A stretch of DNA of 6,595 nt from Mageeibacillus sp. UBA3708 (GTDB lineage Bacteria; Bacillota; Clostridia; Saccharofermentanales; Saccharofermentanaceae), in NCBI GenBank assembly GCA_002371375.1, contig DFIB01000058.1, positions 1-6,595 on the forward strand, given 5' to 3'. Shown piece by piece: positions 6,387 through 6,595 of the stretch (position 1 is the stretch's first letter; each line of letters begins with the position of its first letter). The notes under the pieces were generated by a model that was not told the DNA's origin, did no database searches, and saw nothing but the letters and a program-made list of their open reading frames with translations. A program made the position numbers and the translations under genes.

Positions 6387-6516
6387 CCGTTTCCGAAGGA
6401 TTTTAATATTTTTCCGAAGAAAATTCGGAAGAAAACTGAAATTCTTCGGATTCCGCAATAATCTGAGATCTTTCCGAAATTTCTTCGGAAGGAATGCCTG
6501 TTTTCTTCGGAAACGG
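6387..6516. repeat. 130-bp nested palindromic element built from TTCCGAA/TTCGGAA heptamers
   Basis: A perfect 12-bp inverted repeat, CCGTTTCCGAAG (6387-6398) and CTTCGGAAACGG (6505-6516), encloses two similar hairpins. Hairpin A pairs TTCCGAA (6412-6418) with TTCGGAA (6424-6430); hairpin B pairs TTCCGAA (6472-6478) with TTCGGAA (6484-6490). Both have a 7-bp core, a 5-nt loop, and extend by a G-T and two further pairs. A variant CTTCGGA lies at 6444-6450. The heptamer or its complement therefore appears six times exactly and once imperfectly in 130 bp. There is no clear T tract, so it is not a standard terminator. It may be a REP/BIME-like or MITE-like repeat or a structured RNA at the 3' end of the operon transcript. 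Confidence 0.6.
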
Positions 6517-6570
6517 TGAATGAAGGTGTGAGTGAGCATGAGGTAACAGGCAGTCCGGCTTGTGTTCTCT

Positions 6571-6595
6571 GTACGCAGTGTAAATGTTCCGCTAA
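6571..6595. repeat. Start of a second copy of the 51-bp repeat unit, cut by the window edge
   Basis: The last 25 bases are identical, in the same orientation, to 1547-1571, the beginning of tandem unit 2 upstream of the operon (GTACGCAGTGTAAATG followed by TTCCGCTAA). The terminal inverted repeat that borders the upstream array is not seen in the preceding 300 bp. Either this copy lies in a different context or its left end has been lost. It shows the unit is a dispersed repeat rather than a local duplication. Confidence 0.8.

Larger units (their letters stand above)
6295..6595. other. Intergenic region after the phosphonate operon
   Basis: No believable gene is visible here. The first 90 bases are T/G-rich and contain only a short palindrome TTCGCGAA (6325-6332). 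The rest is the heptamer-based palindromic element and, at the edge, the incoming copy of the 51-bp repeat. An open frame on the minus strand (6276-6539) is basic, low in complexity and generated by the palindromes. Confidence 0.7.

Noticed and set aside
6276..6539. Minus-strand 87-codon open frame, very basic
   Set aside because: Its Lys/Arg/Phe-rich composition comes from the TTCCGAA/TTCGGAA palindromes, and it overlaps the end of the decarboxylase gene. There is no recognisable domain.

Overview
The window looks like a chromosomal segment of a moderate-GC Firmicute, most likely a gut- or rumen-type Clostridia member such as Lachnospiraceae or a relative. This rests on strong AAGGAGG-type Shine-Dalgarno sites, a DUF4143-type AAA ATPase tail typical of that group, and the style of the PEP mutase fusion. 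The taxonomic call is inference; no ribosomal or other marker gene is present. All genes read on the + strand.

Layout. Positions 1-266 hold the C-terminal end of a DUF4143/AAA ATPase whose start lies outside the window. Positions 414-1376 encode an ornithine cyclodeaminase/mu-crystallin family NAD(P)-dependent enzyme of unknown substrate. The gap 1377-1787 contains no believable gene. It holds a 302-bp element with perfect 15-bp terminal inverted repeats (1399-1700), which encloses three 51/52-bp tandem units plus a partial fourth, each carrying palindromes. Directly after it come a promoter-like sequence and an 8+8-bp inverted repeat that looks like an operator.

Positions 1788-6294 form one tight four-gene operon: a winged-helix/nucleotidyltransferase fusion (PntC-like), a 2-aminoethylphosphonate aminotransferase, a cytidylyltransferase-domain/PEP mutase fusion, and phosphonopyruvate decarboxylase. 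Together they would convert phosphoenolpyruvate to phosphonopyruvate (PepM), phosphonoacetaldehyde (Ppd), 2-aminoethylphosphonate (aminotransferase) and then CMP-2-aminoethylphosphonate (PntC). That is the activated donor for decorating a surface glycan or lipid with a C-P bonded headgroup. The final transferase is not in the window.

Positions 6295-6595 again lack a convincing gene. They contain a nested palindromic structure built from TTCCGAA/TTCGGAA heptamers (6387-6516). At the very edge there is a 25-nt exact copy, in the same orientation, of the tandem unit found upstream of the operon. The operon is therefore bracketed by members of one repeat family. The points most worth following are the wHTH-PntC fusion with its candidate operator, the apparently degenerate cytidylyltransferase motif on the PEP mutase, and the two unassigned structured repeat families.
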